DNA of 64,000 nt from Microlunatus panaciterrae (GTDB lineage Bacteria; Actinomycetota; Actinomycetes; Propionibacteriales; Propionibacteriaceae): assembly GCF_016907535.1 (NCBI RefSeq), contig NZ_JAFBCF010000001.1:930001-994000 (forward strand). Reading direction: 5' to 3'. The first letter of the stretch is position 1. Every line of letters begins with the position of its first letter. The translations under genes were made by a program, and so were the position numbers. The notes beneath the pieces are model-generated. The model did not search any database and was not told the DNA's origin. It saw only the letters and a program-made list of their open reading frames with translations. Of the stretch, positions 24,761-33,315 are shown one piece after another.

Positions 24761-25635
24761 GGTGCTCCGACGCCGCCCGGGAACGGTCCGACCCGGCTGT
24801 CGGCACAGCAGCACCGGCTCGGCGCTGGTTGTTGATCGAGCATCCGGGACCGTGGCCCGTGAACGCCTTCGCCGGCTCCGGTATCGCACCCGACGTCCAG
24901 CAGGCGATCAACGTCGCCGCGCACCAGGCACAGGCTCGGATTCTGCTGGTCCGCCGCCCGGGTCGACAGGCCCGGCGGACCCGCCGAGCCTGGGCCGTCC
25001 TCTCCTACGACGGAGCGTCGGTGTGGGGGCACTGGCAGTCCGACTCCGACCTCCTGCAGTCCGTGGAGGTGCTGAAGGCGCCTCCGTTTCCCACCTCGGG
25101 CCAAGGTGATCAGGTGCTGCTGGTGTGTGCGCACGGGGTCCACGATGTGTGCTGCGCCGTGCGTGGTCGTCCGGTGGCACTGGCGCTGCAGGCCGAGTGG
25201 CCGGAGGCGACCTGGGAGTGCAGCCACGTCGGCGGCGACCGGTTCGCGGCCAACCTGGTGGTGCTGCCCGACGGCGTCTACTACGGCGGCCTTGACCCGC
25301 TGACCGCTGTCGAGACCGTACGCGCGCATCTGGACGGCAGAGTCCACACCGACAGCCTGCGCGGGATGAGCGTGTTCCGCCCGCCGGCCCAGGCCGCTGT
25401 TGCAGCCGTGCACCGCCGGTACGGTCCGTTCGGTCCGCGTGACGTCGACGTGCGCTCGGCAGCGCACACCGACGACGGTGGCTGGACCATCGAGCTGAGC
25501 GCGGCGGATCGGCGGTTCATGGCGAAAGTGGTCACGCAGCACCGGCCGCCGGCGAGGCTGACCTGCCAGGCGACCCAGGACGCCCGGGCACTGGAGTACC
25601 ACATCGAAGAGCTCGCCGAACTCCAGCCGGGCTGA
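24757..25635 (+). CDS. Sucrase/ferredoxin-like family protein, probable [2Fe-2S]
   Basis: 292 residues. The second half has the thioredoxin-like ferredoxin fold with candidate cluster ligands Cys124, Cys132/Cys133 and Cys155 (LLVCAHGVHDVCCA, WECSHVGGDRFAANL), the signature of the sucrase/ferredoxin-like family. The name is historical; the family is thought to carry a [2Fe-2S] cluster. The start overlaps the JmjC stop by 4 nt, implying balanced synthesis with the oxygenase. It could supply electrons to keep its iron reduced; that is an inference. Confidence 0.85.
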   Translation: MRCSDAARERSDPAVGTAAPARRWLLIEHPGPWPVNAFAGSGIAPDVQQAINVAAHQAQARILLVRRPGRQARRTRRAWAVLSYDGASVWGHWQSDSDLLQSVEVLKAPPFPTSGQGDQVLLVCAHGVHDVCCAVRGRPVALALQAEWPEATWECSHVGGDRFAANLVVLPDGVYYGGLDPLTAVETVRAHLDGRVHTDSLRGMSVFRPPAQAAVAAVHRRYGPFGPRDVDVRSAAHTDDGGWTIELSAADRRFMAKVVTQHRPPARLTCQATQDARALEYHIEELAELQPG

Positions 25636-25655
25636 TCCGCTGCCGGTGGTCGAGG

Positions 25656-27563
25656 TCAGAACGGCGGTGCTGGTGACTCAGGAATGACGTCTCGATGATC
25701 CGACCAGAACCCCGCCGGGGGTCCCCAGTCGGGGTTGCGGACATAGCTGTGCCCGGTCGGGGAGATCCACTCCCAGCGGGCCCCTCGAGTGGACTGGATC
25801 TGCCAGCCGCCGTGGGTCTTCATCCGATGATGTCGCACACACAGGCTGGACAGGTTCGACAGCCGGGTCGTCCCCGACGCCAAGGCCTTGTCCACCTTCC
25901 GCGCGAACGGGTGCGGCACGACGTGGTCCGCCTGAACACTGTCCGCCGGCACATCACAGGTCGGGAAGACACAGGTCCGGTCTCGTGCCTGCATCGCCCA
26001 TCGCAGGATCCGCGGCACCCGGTACGACGGCGTGTCGACGGCTCGGATATCGCCGCTGAACGGGTCGGTCAGGATGCGCACCAACCGAGCATCCTCCACC
26101 AGCGCCCGCGCATGATCGGCAGTGATCGGTCCATAGCCCAACAGCTCGGCTGGCCGGTCATCCTGACCCGCCACTGTGCTGGCTCGCATGTATACATGCA
26201 GCATCACCCGGGCAGCGCTGATCCCGGCTCGACGCGTCGTGTCCCGACCATCGCTGTCGGCCTGCAGTGCTTCGACAGCGCCCGCTGAGCGCCGCAACGG
26301 CTGAGCGCTCGGTTCACAGGTGTCGTCACCGTCGGCCAGCAGGCGGTCACCCAGCTGGCCGATCACCTGCATCAGAGCATCCGCCCGGAGACTGTCCAGC
26401 GACCGGGTGTCACCGCGGAGCTGACAGGGCCCCCGCTCGTCCTCCTCCCGGTGATGCTCGGCCCACGCTGCGGCGTTGAGCACTCGATAGGCCCAGGTGG
26501 CCTCGTCAGCCGAGAGGTAGGCGTGGAAGGTCGCCATCCCCGCCTCCTTGGGCCGAACCCAGCAGCCCCGGTTCGCCAGCTCGCGACGATGCGCGTCACC
26601 ATGACCATCCGGACACCGGTCCATCACCAACCGCTTCAACGTGCGCTGCAGCTTGCGCGGCGTCAAGGTGTGGTGCTCAGCCACGACGTCGTCAATCCAC
26701 TGCGCGTCTGCGCCCTGGTAGGGCACCGACGCCAGCTCCCGCGCCATGACCCGCACCCGGGCGCTGTCGAGCTCACCGCGGGCGAGGAGGTCGCGCACAG
26801 GCTCAACGTCGACGGCCATGCAGGCCGCGTTGAGGAGTTCCCCGGCTGCCGTCAGCGACAGACCCAGCGCAGCGCTGATGCCGTCGGAGCAGAACTCCTC
26901 GATCTCGCGCTGACAGCTGAACCCGACCTCCACCACCCCGGCGGCCCCCGGGAGCGGATGGTCCCGCTCATCCGGATCCGTCATGACGGCGCACTCGGCG
27001 AACGCTGCGACAGCCGCCAGCTGGACACCTTGAGCCCATCGCGACAGCCGCTCCGCGCCCGTCATCAGCTCCACGAGCTGAGCCGGCGACAGCTGCTCCG
27101 GGATGGCACGGCTGACTCCCGCCGTGAGCTCGGGACCGCAGACGCCCGTCACTCCGGCCAGTGGCCGCGGTGCCACGCGTGCCACGCCGACCCAGGGGTC
27201 CTCCGCAGTCGCACACTCCACCTGCCTGCCCAGCACCACTTGCTGATGCCCGGCCCAACGCTCATAATGCGACCATCCCTGCTCCAGCTCGGCGGCGATC
27301 GTCGCGTGGAACAGGTCGTCGGCGGTGATCTCGGTCTCCGCCAACGACTCCATCAGCGCGTCGACTTCAGCCGACCACTGCCGTGCTCGCGCAGTCTCAG
27401 CTGCACAGCGGGCCCGGTCTGCGTCGATGAGCCTCCGCACCTCGGCAGCAGCCGAGGCCGACAGCTCGGCTGACGCCGGCGCTGCGGCAGAAGAGACCCG
27501 ACGATCGATACCGCGCATCGGCTTCTCCGCTCCTTCCACCGAGTAATCGAATCTTTGTTCCAT
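25656..27563 (-). CDS. DUF222 and HNH endonuclease domain protein
   Basis: 635 residues. A long helical DUF222 region (about 80-480) is followed by an HNH domain with CVFPTCDVPADSVQADHVVPH, LSNLSSLCVRHHRMKTH near residues 525-580, which has the zinc Cys pairs and catalytic His. The family is highly amplified in actinobacteria (the 13E12 repeat proteins of mycobacteria) and its role is unknown; a mobile or selfish character is suspected. Start candidates are GTG 27575, ATG 27563 (GAGGTGG at proper spacing, chosen) and ATG 27518 (GGAGAA). It sits between metabolic genes with no terminal repeats. Confidence 0.88.
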   Translation of the reverse strand: MEQRFDYSVEGAEKPMRGIDRRVSSAAAPASAELSASAAAEVRRLIDADRARCAAETARARQWSAEVDALMESLAETEITADDLFHATIAAELEQGWSHYERWAGHQQVVLGRQVECATAEDPWVGVARVAPRPLAGVTGVCGPELTAGVSRAIPEQLSPAQLVELMTGAERLSRWAQGVQLAAVAAFAECAVMTDPDERDHPLPGAAGVVEVGFSCQREIEEFCSDGISAALGLSLTAAGELLNAACMAVDVEPVRDLLARGELDSARVRVMARELASVPYQGADAQWIDDVVAEHHTLTPRKLQRTLKRLVMDRCPDGHGDAHRRELANRGCWVRPKEAGMATFHAYLSADEATWAYRVLNAAAWAEHHREEDERGPCQLRGDTRSLDSLRADALMQVIGQLGDRLLADGDDTCEPSAQPLRRSAGAVEALQADSDGRDTTRRAGISAARVMLHVYMRASTVAGQDDRPAELLGYGPITADHARALVEDARLVRILTDPFSGDIRAVDTPSYRVPRILRWAMQARDRTCVFPTCDVPADSVQADHVVPHPFARKVDKALASGTTRLSNLSSLCVRHHRMKTHGGWQIQSTRGARWEWISPTGHSYVRNPDWGPPAGFWSDHRDVIPESPAPPF

Positions 27564-27642
27564 TCTGGCGGCCACCTCTGACAGTTTCTCTGCCGCCTGC
27601 CGGGCGCCCAGGTGGACCGGCCAGCTGAGATCTTGTCCGCGT

Positions 27643-27648
27643 TAGGGT
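27643..27648 (+). promoter_or_regulatory. Candidate -10 box of the aldehyde dehydrogenase gene
   Basis: TAGGGT about 52 nt before ATG 27701; unlike many neighbours this message would have a leader with a GAGGAG ribosome binding site. Confidence 0.35.
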
Positions 27649-27700
27649 GAACGACAGGAGCGGCTGGGACCGCCGGCCAGGATGAATCGAGGAGTGCGAG

Positions 27701-29077
27701 ATGGCGATCGCGACACTGAACCCGAGCACCGGTGAGGTGGAGAAGACCTTCTCTGCCCATTCCGCAGAGGAGATCGACGCGCTTCTCGACCGGGCGGTGG
27801 CGGCGAACGGCATCCTGGCGGAAACTGACTTCGCTCAGCGCGCCACCTGGATGCGCCGCTCAGCGGAGCTGCTCGAGACCGACGCCGACCAGGTGGCGGC
27901 CCTGATGGCCACCGAGATGGGCAAGACCGTCACTGCAGCCAAGGCCGAGGCGGTCAAGTGCGTCAACGCCATGCGTTTCTATGCCGACAACGCGGCGAGG
28001 TTCCTCGCCGACGAGACGCTGGCCGATCCAGATGTCGTCCAGGCCTCGGCGGCCCGGGTGAGCTATCAGCCACTCGGCACCGTACTGGCCGTGATGCCGT
28101 GGAACTTCCCCTTCTGGCAGGTGATCAGGTTTGCCGCGCCCGGTCTGATGGCCGGCAACACCGGCGTACTCAAGCACGCCTCCAACGTCCCCCAGTGCGC
28201 GCTCTACCTGGGCGAGCTGTTCGCCCGCGGTGGGTTCCCCGAGGGAGCCTTCCAGTCGGTCCTGGTGGGAGGCTCCGAAGTGGCGGGCCTGGTCGACGAC
28301 CCGAGGATCGCCGCTGTCACCCTGACCGGCTCGGTCGGTGCCGGCCGAGCCATCGCCGCCCAGGCAGGTCAGAACATCAAGAAGTCTGTCCTCGAGCTCG
28401 GCGGCTCGGACGCCTTCGTGGTGATGCCGTCGGCCAACCTGGCCAAGGCCGTGGAGGTGGCCGTTCGGGCGCGTACCCAGAACAGTGGGCAGTCGTGCAT
28501 CGCTGCCAAGCGGTTCATCGTCCACGCCGATGTGTACGACGATTTCGTTGCCGCCTTCACCGAGCAGATGGGCGCGCTCGTTGTCGGCGATCCGTTCGAT
28601 GACGACACCGACCTCGGCCCGCTCGCCACCGAGCAGGGCCGGCAGGACGTCCATGATCTCGTACTGGACGCCCGCGGGCTGGGGGCGACCGTACTGACCG
28701 GTGGCGACCTGCCCGCGGGACCCGGGTTCTTCTACCCGCCGACCGTGCTGGTCGACCTGACGTCGGAGATGAAGATCACCACCGAGGAATGCTTCGGCCC
28801 GGTCGCATCGGTGTTCAAGGTCGACACTCTGGACCAGGCCATCGACGTCGCGAACGGCACCGAGTTCGGGCTCAGCTCCAACGCATGGTCCACCGACCCC
28901 GCCGAGATCGACGAGCTCGTCACCCGGCTTGAGGCGGGAGCGGTCTTCGTCAACGGGATGACCGTCTCCTTCCCCGAGCTGCCGTTCGGCGGGATCAAGT
29001 CCTCCGGTTACGGCCGCGAGCTCTCGGCCGCGGGGATCCGTGAGTTCTGCAACGTCAAGACCATCTGGCAGGCCTGA
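27701..29077 (+). CDS. NAD(P)-dependent succinate-semialdehyde dehydrogenase
   Basis: 458 residues of the aldehyde dehydrogenase superfamily. Catalytic Cys266 (NSGQSCIAAKRF), general base Glu232 (LELGGSDAFVV) and Asn135 (MPWNFPFWQ) are present; overall sequence resembles the shorter GabD/Sad type that oxidises succinate semialdehyde to succinate. Relatives accept other short aldehydes, so substrate assignment is moderate. GAGGAG ribosome binding site. Single gene; no GABA transaminase nearby. Confidence 0.9.
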   Translation: MAIATLNPSTGEVEKTFSAHSAEEIDALLDRAVAANGILAETDFAQRATWMRRSAELLETDADQVAALMATEMGKTVTAAKAEAVKCVNAMRFYADNAARFLADETLADPDVVQASAARVSYQPLGTVLAVMPWNFPFWQVIRFAAPGLMAGNTGVLKHASNVPQCALYLGELFARGGFPEGAFQSVLVGGSEVAGLVDDPRIAAVTLTGSVGAGRAIAAQAGQNIKKSVLELGGSDAFVVMPSANLAKAVEVAVRARTQNSGQSCIAAKRFIVHADVYDDFVAAFTEQMGALVVGDPFDDDTDLGPLATEQGRQDVHDLVLDARGLGATVLTGGDLPAGPGFFYPPTVLVDLTSEMKITTEECFGPVASVFKVDTLDQAIDVANGTEFGLSSNAWSTDPAEIDELVTRLEAGAVFVNGMTVSFPELPFGGIKSSGYGRELSAAGIREFCNVKTIWQA

Positions 29078-29117
29078 CCGGTCCTGCCGTGCCGGGCTGC
29101 TGGAGACAGACGCAAGG

Positions 29118-29720
29118 TCAGACGTCGCGAGACAGCTGCAGCGTGATCGCCTCGTTGTCCAGCGTCAGCCGGTTCCCGGTGCAGGCCAGCCGAGCCGTGC
29201 CGTCCGGCGTCACCACCAGAGCCAGTTGCTGCATCGGAAGCCGATAGTCGAAATCCGGACCGGACAGCTCGGCTGAGCCCGTCGAGCGCGAGACCCTGAA
29301 GTCCGCCTGGCCGCCACCGGTGGCGACGAAGGTCCCCTCGATGGTCCCTGAGACCGTGAGCTCTCCCCTCATCTGGCCTGCCCGCACCTGCATGCTCCCA
29401 TCCGGCTTTCCGGCCAGGGTCCATCGGTTGCTGTCGAAGGTGAGGCTCAGCCCGTCGCCCGATCCGCGCAGCGCCGCCGCTCCGGTCGGCAGCGGTAGGT
29501 CACGCTTCGCCTTGAACGAGCTGAGGTCATACCGCCCGGAGGGGCACGCAGGCGATGGCGTCGGTGTTCGGCTCGGCGTCGGCTCGGCAGCTGTGCTGCT
29601 GGAAGGACCCACGGAGCCGCTCTGCTGCGGCGAGGACGGCTTCGGTGCCGAGCCCTGTCCGCTACAGCCGACCGCCAGCAGGCAGCCGACGGTCACGACG
29701 ACGGCGACGAGGTTTCTCAC
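29118..29720 (-). CDS. Lipoprotein of unknown function
   Basis: 200 residues from GTG 29720. A lipoprotein signal ends at LLAVGC (lipidated Cys about residue 19), then a 40-residue Ser/Pro/Thr linker and a beta-rich domain of about 130 residues with many short strands (LTVSGTIEGTFVATGGG). Start chosen because TATCTT lies 6 nt upstream, giving a leaderless message; the upstream in-frame ATG (29765) would spoil the signal peptide. It is divergent from the MgtE_N/CBS gene. No family recognised. Confidence 0.8.
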   Translation of the reverse strand: MRNLVAVVVTVGCLLAVGCSGQGSAPKPSSPQQSGSVGPSSSTAAEPTPSRTPTPSPACPSGRYDLSSFKAKRDLPLPTGAAALRGSGDGLSLTFDSNRWTLAGKPDGSMQVRAGQMRGELTVSGTIEGTFVATGGGQADFRVSRSTGSAELSGPDFDYRLPMQQLALVVTPDGTARLACTGNRLTLDNEAITLQLSRDV

Positions 29721-29726
29721 GAGTGA

Positions 29727-29732
29727 AAGATA
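29727..29732 (-). promoter_or_regulatory. Candidate -10 box of the lipoprotein gene
   Basis: TATCTT on the minus strand, 6 nt before GTG 29720. Confidence 0.4.
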
Positions 29733-29802
29733 ACCCGGCGTAGCCGAGTGGCCGGCTGTCCGCACCGAGGTGGGCCGTCAGCATCCCTGTGGTGAACCGC
29801 GC

Positions 29803-29808
29803 TACTCT
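29803..29808 (+). promoter_or_regulatory. Candidate -10 box of the MgtE_N/CBS gene
   Basis: TACTCT, 7 nt before GTG 29816. Confidence 0.4.
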
Positions 29809-29815
29809 CCCGTGA

Positions 29816-31099
29816 GTGAGTGGTGCAGCGACGTCGGTCTTCATCTCCCGGATCAGGGACCTGCCGGTGATGGACAGTGCCGGCGACCAGGTGGGCAAGG
29901 TCCGCGACGTGGTCATCCAGCGCCGTGCCGGTGGTCACGCGCCTCGGGTCAAGGGCCTGGTGGTCGAGCTCTTCGCCCGGCGTCGGATCTTCATGCCGAT
30001 GGCTCGGGTGCGGAGCATCAGTGCGTTCCAGGTCGTCATCTCCGGTGTCGTGAACACCCGCCGGTTCGAACGTCGCGAGTCCGAGACGCTCGTGATCGAC
30101 GACCTCTTCGACCTCCCGGTCACCCGCCGGGACCGTCCAGGACCTGCGGTGATCTTCGATGTGGCGATGCGTCCTGCCCGCTCCCGGGAATGGGAGCTCA
30201 GTGACGTCGCCGTACGCGACGCCGGCAAGGGACGTCGGTTCGGCCGGCGGGGGCACATCACCATCCTCGAGTGGTCCCAGGTCAGCGAGTTCGCCGTGGA
30301 CGATTCGGCCCAGGGCACCGACCAGCTGCTGGCCATGATGGAGGACATGAAGCCGGCCGATGTGGCCCGCGAGCTGCACGACATGACGCCGGAGCGGCGG
30401 GCCGAGGTCGCCTCTGCGCTGGACGACCAGAAGCTGGCTGACGCGATCGAGGAGCTGCCGGAGGATGAGCAGGTCCAGCTGATCCAGGGCATGGACAGCG
30501 AGCGGGCGGCCGACATCCTGGAGGAGATGGACCCGGATGACGCCGCCGACCTGATCGCCGAGCTCGCCCCGGAGATGGCCGAGGAGCTGCTGGGCCGGAT
30601 GGAGCCCGAGGATGCTCGTGACGTCCGCCGACTCCTCAACTACGAGGAGTACACCGCAGGCGGCATGATGACCCCGGAGCCGGTGATCGTGGCACCGGAT
30701 GCCACCGTCGCCGACGCGCTGGCGCTGGTGCGCGATTCTGAGCTGTCGGTCGCGCTCGCCTGCATGGTGTTCGTCTGCCGCAACCCGCTGGAGACCCCCA
30801 CCGGCAGGTTCGTCGGCGGCGTCCACATCCAACGGCTGCTGCGTGAGCCCCCGTCGCTGCTCGTCTCCGGTTTGATCGACACCGAGCTCGAGCCGCTGCT
30901 GGACGCCTCCAACCTGCACGAGGTGAGCCGGTACTTCGCCACCTACAACCTGGTCTGCGCCCCGGTGATCGACTCCGAGCACCGGCTGATCGGGGCCGTC
31001 ACCGTCGACGACGTGCTCGACCATGTGCTGCCCGACGACTGGCGCGGTACCCAGCTGGATGAGATGAGCAGTGTGCCCGGCGATGCGGAGGTGAGCTGA
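29816..31099 (+). CDS. MgtE N-terminal and CBS domain protein without channel domain
   Basis: 427 residues. Two PRC-barrel-like segments (about 1-180) are followed by an MgtE_N helical superhelix (MKPADVARELHDM, ERAADILEEMDPDDAADLIAEL) and a CBS pair (YTAGGMMTPEPVIV ... APVIDSEHRLIGAVTVDDVLDHV). The membrane channel of true MgtE transporters is missing, so it is more likely a Mg2+- or nucleotide-sensing soluble partner, perhaps of the DUF1003 membrane protein that overlaps it (TGATG at 31097). The same pair occurs in mycobacteria (Rv1232c region, from memory). Confidence 0.9.
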   Translation: MSGAATSVFISRIRDLPVMDSAGDQVGKVRDVVIQRRAGGHAPRVKGLVVELFARRRIFMPMARVRSISAFQVVISGVVNTRRFERRESETLVIDDLFDLPVTRRDRPGPAVIFDVAMRPARSREWELSDVAVRDAGKGRRFGRRGHITILEWSQVSEFAVDDSAQGTDQLLAMMEDMKPADVARELHDMTPERRAEVASALDDQKLADAIEELPEDEQVQLIQGMDSERAADILEEMDPDDAADLIAELAPEMAEELLGRMEPEDARDVRRLLNYEEYTAGGMMTPEPVIVAPDATVADALALVRDSELSVALACMVFVCRNPLETPTGRFVGGVHIQRLLREPPSLLVSGLIDTELEPLLDASNLHEVSRYFATYNLVCAPVIDSEHRLIGAVTVDDVLDHVLPDDWRGTQLDEMSSVPGDAEVS

Positions 31100-31632
31100 T
31101 GCCACGTCTGAGGGAGAGCGAAAACCGGCGCCTGAACGAGCCGGGGCGCAGACGACGTTCGATGTTCTCGGGCGTCAAGGTGGATCGGGACGCGTTCGGC
31201 AAGTTCGCCGAGGGGTTCGCCAGGTTCATGGGTACGGCGCGCTTCCTGGCCTACATGACCGCCTTCGTCATCGTCTGGATCACCTGCAACGTGGTCGGCG
31301 TCTTCGGGCTCAAGTGGGACCCGTACCCGTTCATCCTGCTGAACCTGTTCTTCTCCACTCAGGCCAGCTACGCGGCTCCGCTGATCCTGTTGGCGCAGAA
31401 CCGGCAGGAAGCCCGCGACCGCGTCAGCCTGGACGCCGACCGGGCTCAGGCTGCCCAGAGCCGTGCGGACATGGACTTCCTGGCCCGCGAGATCGCCAGT
31501 CTGCGGATGTCGGTCGGCGATCTGGCCACTCGCGACTACATCCGGTCCGAGCTCCGTCAGGAGCTCCGCGCGATCCTGGCCGACCTTGAGTCCGGCGGCG
31601 AGCACGAGGACGAGCGCGTCGAGGCGATCTGA
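31099..31632 (+). CDS. DUF1003 membrane protein
   Basis: 177 residues. Two membrane helices (about 46-68 and 78-100, FMGTARFLAYMTAFVIVWI and FILLNLFFSTQASYAAPLIL) and a charged coiled-coil tail identify DUF1003. The ATG overlaps the stop of the MgtE_N/CBS gene by one base, so the two are made together. Function unknown. Confidence 0.92.
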   Translation: MPRLRESENRRLNEPGRRRRSMFSGVKVDRDAFGKFAEGFARFMGTARFLAYMTAFVIVWITCNVVGVFGLKWDPYPFILLNLFFSTQASYAAPLILLAQNRQEARDRVSLDADRAQAAQSRADMDFLAREIASLRMSVGDLATRDYIRSELRQELRAILADLESGGEHEDERVEAI

Positions 31633-31662
31633 GCCGGTTAGGGGTACTGCCGATCGGCTCAC

Positions 31663-31668
31663 TAGGCT
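31663..31668 (+). promoter_or_regulatory. Candidate -10 box of mrp
   Basis: TAGGCT ends 6 nt before ATG 31675. GGAGG (31669-31673) lies right against the start, too close for a ribosome binding site. Confidence 0.45.
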
Positions 31669-31674
31669 GGAGGC

Positions 31675-32853
31675 ATGCAAGACCCTGAGTCCAACTCCCC
31701 CAGCCATCCCCTGCTCGGCCCGGTCAGGCAGGCCCTCGGGTCGGTCAACGACCCGGAGATCCACCGACCGATTACCGAGCTCGGCATGGTCAAGGCGATC
31801 GACATCGCCGACGACGGCCGAGTGCGGGTGGAGGTCCTACTGACCGTCTCCGGCTGTCCGTTGAAGGACACCCTGAGGCGGGACGTGACCGCAGCCGCCG
31901 GCTCGGTGAACGGGGTGACCGGGGTCCAGGTCGACCTCGGGGTGATGTCGGACGCGCAGCGGTCCGAGCTGCGTGAGCTGCTCCGCGGCGGACAGGCCGA
32001 GAAGGAGATCCCGTTCGCGCGCGCGGACTCGCTGACCCAGGTGATCGCGGTGGCCTCCGGCAAGGGTGGCGTCGGCAAGTCGTCGGTCACCGTGAACCTC
32101 GCGCTCGCCCTGGCCCGGCTCGGCCGCACCGTCGGCGTCCTGGACGCCGACATCTACGGCCACTCGGTCCCGGCCATGCTCGGAGTGGCCGATGCGCGAC
32201 CGACGTCGGTCTCGGACATGATCATGCCGGTGCCCACCAACGGCCTGAAGGTGATCTCGATCGGGATGTTGAAGCCCCGCCGCGACCAGGTGGTCGCCTG
32301 GCGGGGGCCGATCCTCGACCGGGCGCTGACGCAGATGTTGGCCGACGTCTATTGGGGGGATCTCGACTTCCTGCTGCTGGACCTGCCTCCCGGCACCGGC
32401 GATGTGGCCATCTCGCTGGGCCAGAAGCTCCCGAACGCCGAGGTGCTGGTGGTCACCACCCCCCAACAGGCGGCCGCGGAGGTGGCTGAACGGGCCGGCA
32501 CGATGGCCTCGATGATGAACCAGCGAGTGCTCGGGGTGGTCGAGAACATGTCCTACCTCGCCGTCACCTGCCCGCATTGTGGCGAGGAGCAACGGCACGA
32601 GGTGTTCGGATCGGGTGGTGGTGAGCGCACCGCCGAGGCCCTGACCGCGCGGTTGGGCTACGGCGTTCCGGTGCTGGCACAGATCCCGTTGGACCCACAG
32701 CTACGGGCCGGCGGCGACGACGGGGCGCCGATCGTCACGTCTGCCCCGGACCAGCCCGCCGCCCAGGCCCTGGCCGCACTGGCCGCTCGGCTGGCCACCA
32801 AGGGCCGGGGGTTGGTCGGAAGGCAGCTCGGGCTCGCCCCTGCCGGCCGGTAG
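31675..32853 (+). CDS. mrp: Mrp/NBP35-type iron-sulfur cluster carrier ATPase
   Basis: 392 residues. An N-terminal MIP18 (DUF59) domain (to about 95) precedes the ATPase: deviant Walker A SGKGGVGKSS (residues 128-137), and the CxxC of the bridging cluster in CPHCGEE near 302. It assembles and transfers [4Fe-4S] clusters in the cytoplasm. Faces tatB tail to tail with a 9-nt gap. Confidence 0.95.
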   Translation: MQDPESNSPSHPLLGPVRQALGSVNDPEIHRPITELGMVKAIDIADDGRVRVEVLLTVSGCPLKDTLRRDVTAAAGSVNGVTGVQVDLGVMSDAQRSELRELLRGGQAEKEIPFARADSLTQVIAVASGKGGVGKSSVTVNLALALARLGRTVGVLDADIYGHSVPAMLGVADARPTSVSDMIMPVPTNGLKVISIGMLKPRRDQVVAWRGPILDRALTQMLADVYWGDLDFLLLDLPPGTGDVAISLGQKLPNAEVLVVTTPQQAAAEVAERAGTMASMMNQRVLGVVENMSYLAVTCPHCGEEQRHEVFGSGGGERTAEALTARLGYGVPVLAQIPLDPQLRAGGDDGAPIVTSAPDQPAAQALAALAARLATKGRGLVGRQLGLAPAGR

Positions 32854-32862
32854 CCAGACGTC

Positions 32863-33306
32863 TCAGGTCGCGTCCGGGTCGAACGGCGCGGTCACCCGCG
32901 CGGCAGCCGCGGCAACGGCCGTCAGGGCCGAATCGCCAGCGGAGCTGCTGTCGGCGCTGGAGAGGTCCCTGGCGCTGTTCAGCGCCGCGGTGACGTCGCT
33001 GGCGGCGCCACGACCTGCCCTGGTCGCATCCTCGAAGTCGCTCTTGACGTCGGCGACGATCGGCTCGACCTCATCGAGCAGGTGCTTCTGGATGAACGTC
33101 TTGGGGTTCAGGTCCCTGATGTCCAGGTCCTCGAACCCAGGTCCCAGCTCCTTGCTCAACTGTTCCTGGGCATTGCCGGCCAGATTGCGGACATAGCGGA
33201 GCACCTTGGCCGCCTTGCGGGCGAACTCCGGCAGCTTCTCCGGACCGAACAGGATCACCGCAGCGACCAAGAGCACCAGGAACTCAGGCGCGCCGATGTC
33301 AAACAT
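32863..33306 (-). CDS. tatB: Sec-independent protein translocase subunit TatB
   Basis: 147 residues. One N-terminal membrane helix and amphipathic helix with the family signature (APEFLVLLVAAVILFGPEKLPEFARKA), then an acidic tail. TatB receives twin-arginine precursors and passes them to TatA/TatC. It follows htrA by 9 nt, completing the sigE-rseA-htrA-tatB order known from mycobacteria. Confidence 0.95.
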   Translation of the reverse strand: MFDIGAPEFLVLLVAAVILFGPEKLPEFARKAAKVLRYVRNLAGNAQEQLSKELGPGFEDLDIRDLNPKTFIQKHLLDEVEPIVADVKSDFEDATRAGRGAASDVTAALNSARDLSSADSSSAGDSALTAVAAAAARVTAPFDPDAT

Positions 33307-33315
33307 GAGGCAACG

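Noticed and set aside
25656-27563. DUF222-HNH gene as a defence endonuclease or intein
   Set aside because: No methyltransferase, toxin partner or host-gene interruption is present; such genes are common genomic repeats in actinobacteria.
27575-27590. TGACAGTTTC resembling an arm of the 8.6-kb palindrome
   Set aside because: Only ten bases match, without the inverted partner, so it is not a second copy.
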